From JANNPJ01 sp035474375 (GTDB taxonomy: Bacteria > Actinomycetota > Actinomycetes > Actinomycetales > Kineosporiaceae): 7,693 nt of DNA. The first letter of the stretch is position 1, and each line of letters begins with the position of its first letter. The stretch is from contig DATINJ010000072.1 of assembly GCA_035474375.1 (NCBI GenBank), forward strand, positions 1 to 7,693, in the 5' to 3' direction. A program made the translations under genes and the position numbers. The notes under the pieces were generated by a model, which saw only the letters and a list, made by a program, of their open reading frames with translations, ran no database searches and was not told the origin of the DNA. This document shows positions 6,961 to 7,693 of the stretch, piece after piece.

Positions 6961-7013
6961 AATCGCAGGGGAATCGCACGAGATGGCACGGGATGGCACG
7001 GAAATCGCAGGGG
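6961..7013. repeat. Five short direct repeats spaced 10-11 bp in the operon leader
   Basis: The hexamer ATSGCA occurs at 6962, 6973, 6983, 6993 and 7004 (ATCGCA, ATCGCA, ATGGCA, ATGGCA, ATCGCA; plus-strand orientation). The steps are 11, 10, 10 and 11 bp, a mean of 10.5, one turn of B-DNA. The longer unit is about AATSGCASGGG, and the outermost copies share the 11-mer AATCGCAGGGG exactly. The block ends 14 bp before the ribosome binding site of the binding-protein gene. It could be a cooperative protein-binding site, a structured mRNA leader, or simply a tandem duplication. Confidence 0.7.
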
Positions 7014-7145
7014 CAGACACAGACGGATAACATGGGAGAGCGCTGGGAATACCGGAAAGCGCAGACATGGCTGCGAAATGGCCGGTGGATCGGCACGCCG
7101 ACAGCGCGCTGGGAGGAGAGGCGACTGGCGTGAACACCAGACGAG

Positions 7146-7172
7146 GAACCGCTGAGGTAGGACGGTTCAGCG
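7146..7172. promoter_or_regulatory. Overlapping dyads, candidate operator
   Basis: GAACCG (7146-7151) and CGGTTC (7163-7168) form a 6-bp inverted repeat with an 11-bp spacer. CGCTGA (7150-7155) and TCAGCG (7167-7172) form a second one with the same spacer, shifted by 4 bp. Two overlapping dyads of equal geometry suggest a protein site, but this is not the usual LacI-family operator shape and it lies over 200 bp from the binding-protein start. Low confidence. Confidence 0.25.
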
Positions 7173-7339
7173 AATACCGTGGAGGATCAGCTGTGCGATC
7201 GGCGCAGCCTGAATCCCGAGCGGCGTTGGCGCGGAAATGGCGCGGTGGCAGAGGATTACGAGGGCAATTCGGTTCGGACCTACACCCGACGAGAAGGCGG
7301 AAGTGGGTTTGCTGATCTTCTGAGGGCCTCCTAGCTGGA

Positions 7340-7693
7340 TCACATGGAAGATTCGGAAGGACCGGGCGGGTCCGGGCCGAGGTCAGCCGGTGGCGCACTG
7401 GACGACGCCGAGTATCGGGCCGTGGAATTGCGCAGCACCAAGTCGACCTCTGGCTCGCTGACCTGCGAAAGGGCTTCCTCAGGGTTGTCGATGGCGCGCA
7501 GCAAGGCCGCCAGAGCGCTGGCTGCCAGGAGTTCGAAAGGTTGACGAACCGTCGTCAACGGAGGGTTCAGGTAGGCGGCGATCGGGATGTCGTCGAAGCC
7601 GACGACGCTGATCCGATCCGGCACGGCCCGGCCCTGCTCGATCAGCGCTCGGATGAGACCCAGAGCCATGTCATCGTTTGCGGCGAAGACTGC
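7340..7693 (-). CDS. LacI/GalR-family transcriptional regulator, C-terminal part (cut by window edge)
   Basis: The last 117 codons of a minus-strand gene whose start lies beyond position 7693. The visible part is the end of the periplasmic-binding-protein-like effector domain: AVFAANDDMALGLIRALIEQ, then VPDRISVVGFDDIPIAAYLNPPLTTVRQPF, all classic LacI/GalR landmarks (the NDDMALG helix cap, GFDDIP strand-turn and LTTVRQP strand). The DNA-binding helix-turn-helix is not in the window. The protein ends in a low-complexity Ser/Pro tail (SASSSAPPADLGPDPPGPSE) that should be disordered. The frame is open to the window edge, so the ATG at 7669 is internal and not the start. Placed directly upstream of, and in the same direction as, a CUT1 transporter and a glycosidase, it is probably the local sugar-responsive repressor of that operon, likely released by a galactoside or breakdown product; both are inferred. 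Confidence 0.94.
   Translation of the reverse strand, partial: AVFAANDDMALGLIRALIEQGRAVPDRISVVGFDDIPIAAYLNPPLTTVRQPFELLAASALAALLRAIDNPEEALSQVSEPEVDLVLRNSTARYSASSSAPPADLGPDPPGPSESSM

Larger units (their letters stand above)
6934..7339 (-). promoter_or_regulatory. Regulatory gap between the LacI-family gene and the transporter operon
   Basis: These 406 bp hold no gene I can support. They should carry the operon promoter and regulator sites. Items seen, reading toward the binding-protein gene: a dyad at 7146-7172; a 10-bp palindrome CAGCGCGCTG at 7102-7111; a possible -10 hexamer TGTTAT at 7032-7027 with a poor TTCCGG 19 nt upstream (weak; not a confident promoter); five phased direct repeats at 6961-7013; and the ribosome binding site at 6940-6946. 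A textbook LacI-type operator (14-18 bp palindrome with a central CG) was not found by eye. I see no riboswitch. Confidence 0.55.

Noticed and set aside
6961..7013. CRISPR-like array
   Set aside because: The repeats are only about 10-11 bp and directly abutting, with no spacers and no cas genes.
7102..7111. Palindrome CAGCGCGCTG as the LacI-family operator
   Set aside because: It is short, has a central GC instead of the usual central CG, and such palindromes are common by chance in high-GC DNA. It is kept only as a note in the regulatory gap.
6818..7315. Three overlapping plus-strand frames of 70-82 codons opposite the regulatory gap
   Set aside because: They have compositions rich in Arg and Gly, overlap one another, and lack ribosome binding sites and recognisable domains.
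6934..7398. Upstream extension of the binding-protein frame to 7398, overlapping the LacI-family gene end
   Set aside because: The lipoprotein signal and an ideal AAAGGAG six nt before GTG 6933 fix the start. The extension has no protein-like pattern and contains the phased repeats.

Overview
The window looks like a piece of a high-GC actinobacterial chromosome. GC is roughly 60-70%, third codon positions are strongly G/C, GTG starts are common, and the layout is the typical actinobacterial sugar locus: a LacI-type regulator, a binding lipoprotein, two permeases and a glycoside hydrolase with no ATPase. I cannot name the genus. Every gene I can support lies on the minus strand, so the window is best read from 7693 down to 1.

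Layout in transcription order: (1) the C-terminal part of a LacI/GalR-family regulator, cut by the window edge (7340-7693); (2) a 406-bp regulatory gap (6934-7339) holding five short direct repeats with 10-11 bp spacing, plus a dyad element; (3) a lipoprotein sugar-binding protein of the CUT1 ABC class (5548-6933); (4) a strong intercistronic hairpin (5505-5540); (5) two MalF/MalG-type permeases overlapping by ATGA (4518-5450 and 3598-4521); (6) a cytoplasmic GH42 beta-galactosidase (1472-3568) starting 29 bp after the second permease; (7) a 34-codon mini-ORF (1371-1475) that overlaps the GH42 stop and the next gene's start; (8) an aldo/keto reductase of the D-threo-aldose 1-dehydrogenase type (413-1378); (9) a 233-bp gap with inverted repeats; (10) the start of an unrelated ankyrin-like gene, cut by the window edge (1-179).

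Together the genes suggest import of a galactoside (or an alpha-L-arabinopyranoside or similar GH42 substrate) through a binding-protein-dependent ABC transporter, cleavage inside the cell by the GH42 enzyme, and possibly NAD(P)-dependent oxidation of the freed monosaccharide by the aldo/keto reductase. The LacI-type protein probably controls the set. The ATPase must come from outside the window, probably a shared MsiK-type subunit.

I see no mobile element, CRISPR array, tRNA or rRNA, and no clear sign of a wholly new system. The most unusual items are the mini-ORF joining GH42 to the aldo/keto reductase and the helically phased repeats in front of the binding-protein gene.
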